NCBI GenBank assembly: GCA_033063855.1
Contig: CP093830.1
Span: 13,888,854-13,952,853, forward strand
Origin: Smittia aterrima
Lineage: Eukaryota; Arthropoda; Insecta; Diptera; Chironomidae
DNA length: 64,000 bases
Reading direction: 5' to 3'
The notes under the pieces were generated by a model. The model was not told the DNA's origin. It did no database searches and was given only the letters and a program-made list of their open reading frames with translations. Position 1 is the first letter of the stretch. Every line of letters starts with the position of its first letter. Below, piece after piece: positions 62,599 through 64,000 of this stretch. Made by a program: the position numbers and the translations under genes.

Positions 62599-63338
62599 GA
62601 CTGACTTTGTCGTGACTAAAGGCTGGAAAATACTGAAAAAAAGTTTGGAATTTTGTAGTTACTTTTTTTTCAAGCATTGACAGCGAAAACATTGATTGAC
62701 AAATTAAGAACATTCATAAATTTTATATTACAATTTGATTCAATAAATGTTTCTGAGAATTTTTCATTATCTCGCAATCTTTTGGGATTTTCCGTAATCT
62801 CCAGAGAAATGCGGCATTTCAAATGCCTCTCGCTCTCGTCGGTTTTTCTAACGTATGCAACAGCTGTGCAAAGTTTCTTTGAATATGCAACGAATATGCA
62901 ACGTAATAATTTCCGCGTATTTCGAAATATATATTATCTTTATTATTTATGAGGGCTAAAACATTTTTGATTTCAACATATTCAAATAAATATATGAAAG
63001 CTTTAGATTTGCGTGACTCGTGGTGTTTCTTTGGCCAAAGGCCGAAGGTTCTACGTTAGCAATTTGAGGTAATTTACGTAAAGTTTAGTTTTCTACATTT
63101 TTTCTGAACACAATACAAAAAGAAAATAAACATTGAACAGACGGTTCTCCAAAATAAGTGCAGTTAGCTGTTCTCTGATATTTGTATTCGACATTTATCA
63201 GTGGAATGGTTTAGAATTTGTTCGAGGAAGTCGTGAATAGAAAGCGGTCAGAGCGCCGCTGATAAAATTAGGATTTATTCATATTCCGATAAGATTACTC
63301 GAACAAATCAATCCAAAGTCCACAAATAGGTCAGCGCG
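62599..63338. other. Divergent intergenic region, OBP and TMEM135 promoters
   Basis: About 740 bp between two divergent start codons. AT-rich, with an E-box CAGCTG near 62864. No exon recognised. Confidence 0.5.
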
Positions 63339-64000
63339 ATGGCAAACCAAAGTAAATTGTTCAGCGTTGATACTTCTTGCATCGAGTATGTTCATCCATG
63401 GACTGATAGTTGTGTCAACGCAACTGCTGGATTACTCGTCGTATCTGCTCTTGACAGTTTCAGAATATATACAATCGTATATGTGGTAATGATCTCTTGA
63501 CCTATAAATGAGCTACTGAGTATTCCAATAATTCATTTATTTTTCGTTTTAGCTATCACTGTTGATGCGTGGGAGAATTCCGAAGAAGAGAGATGTGAGC
63601 AAAACCATTTTGGGAATCTTGCAATCAACAGCGTTCCTCACAACCTCAGCGTTCTCTTATTCGGCTTATCTCTGTATGTTGCGCAATACATTCGGAGGAT
63701 TTAACATATGGACTGCTTCATACATTCCCGCGTTTATGTCGAGCCTCACAGCAATTTTGGTTGAGCGACCATCAAGAAGAAGCCTTCTAACGATGTACGT
63801 TAAGTATTTTTTAAGATATTAAGCTATGTAATAACGCTTGATTAATATTTTTAGGTATGTTGCTAATGTCGCCACAGAAACGCTCTGGAAGATGGGAGTT
63901 TCAAGAAATCTAGTTAAAAGCATTCCGAATGGCCAGGTCTTAATCTTCGGAATTGCAACGTCAGCTCTTCTGTATTATTTCCGTTCTGGTTGGCACTTAG
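63339..64000 (+). CDS. TMEM135: Transmembrane protein 135, 5' part (runs off the window)
   Basis: Exons 63339-63485 and 63553-63794, and a third from 63855 to the window edge, give about 178 residues of the N-terminal half. The N-terminus has the TMEM135 signature C-I-E-Y-V-H-P-W-T-D-S-C, followed by FRIYTIVYVLSLLMRGR, hydrophobic segments and the conserved motifs STAFLTTSAFSY and FGIATSALLYYFRSGWH. TMEM135 is a multi-pass membrane protein of peroxisomes and mitochondria linked to organelle dynamics and lipid handling. Exon 2 ends at an AT|GTACGT donor and exon 3 restores ATG-TAT; the rest of the gene is missing. Confidence 0.82.

Overview
This window is nuclear DNA of an insect, most probably a nematoceran fly (midge or mosquito-like). 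Protein genes have GT-AG introns, mostly 50-70 bp, in AT-rich DNA. Insect-type families are present: takeout/JHBP, Plus-C-type odorant-binding protein, ZAD zinc finger, atonal and a lachesin/DIP-type Ig protein. No bacterial, plasmid, phage or CRISPR structure was seen. All exon models were built by reading splice sites and frames by eye; for each complete gene the exon lengths sum to a whole number of codons.

Layout. 1-8.2 kb: a 3' coding fragment, then mitochondrial PDPR (+) and SDHA (-) in convergent order, then an FBXO25/32-type F-box gene (-). 9.6-14.0 kb: two takeout/JHBP genes (+). 14.0-20.9 kb: no gene seen. 20.9-22.2 kb: regucalcin/SMP-30 (+). 22.2-33.8 kb: an 11.6 kb stretch without a recognisable exon. 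33.8-39.2 kb: a three-Ig-domain, probably GPI-anchored cell-surface protein (+) with a 3.5 kb first intron. 41.1-42.2 kb: IFT46 (+) with a match to the RFX X-box consensus just upstream of its ATG. 42.4-51.4 kb: four tandem polypeptide GalNAc-transferase genes (-), all with the same 22-nt microexon. 51.9-54.0 kb: ER chaperone BiP (-), ending in KDEL. 55.2-57.2 kb: a ZAD-C2H2 factor (+) meeting an atonal-like bHLH gene (-) tail to tail. 57.2-60.5 kb: no gene seen. 60.5-62.6 kb: a small secreted-protein gene built almost wholly from 18-45 nt microexons (+), tail to tail with a two-repeat Plus-C-type OBP (-). 63.3 kb to the edge: the 5' part of TMEM135 (+).

The most unusual locus is the microexon gene at 60520-61361. 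It has ten coding exons; all eight internal exons are multiples of three and all nine introns are phase 1, so any set of exons can be joined or skipped without a frameshift. Several exons are 21-nt units encoding a Pro-Thr heptad. I do not recognise the product. The GalNAc-transferase array is the second point of interest: copies 2 and 4 are nearly identical through an exon and two introns although copy 3 lies between them, as expected from recent gene conversion.
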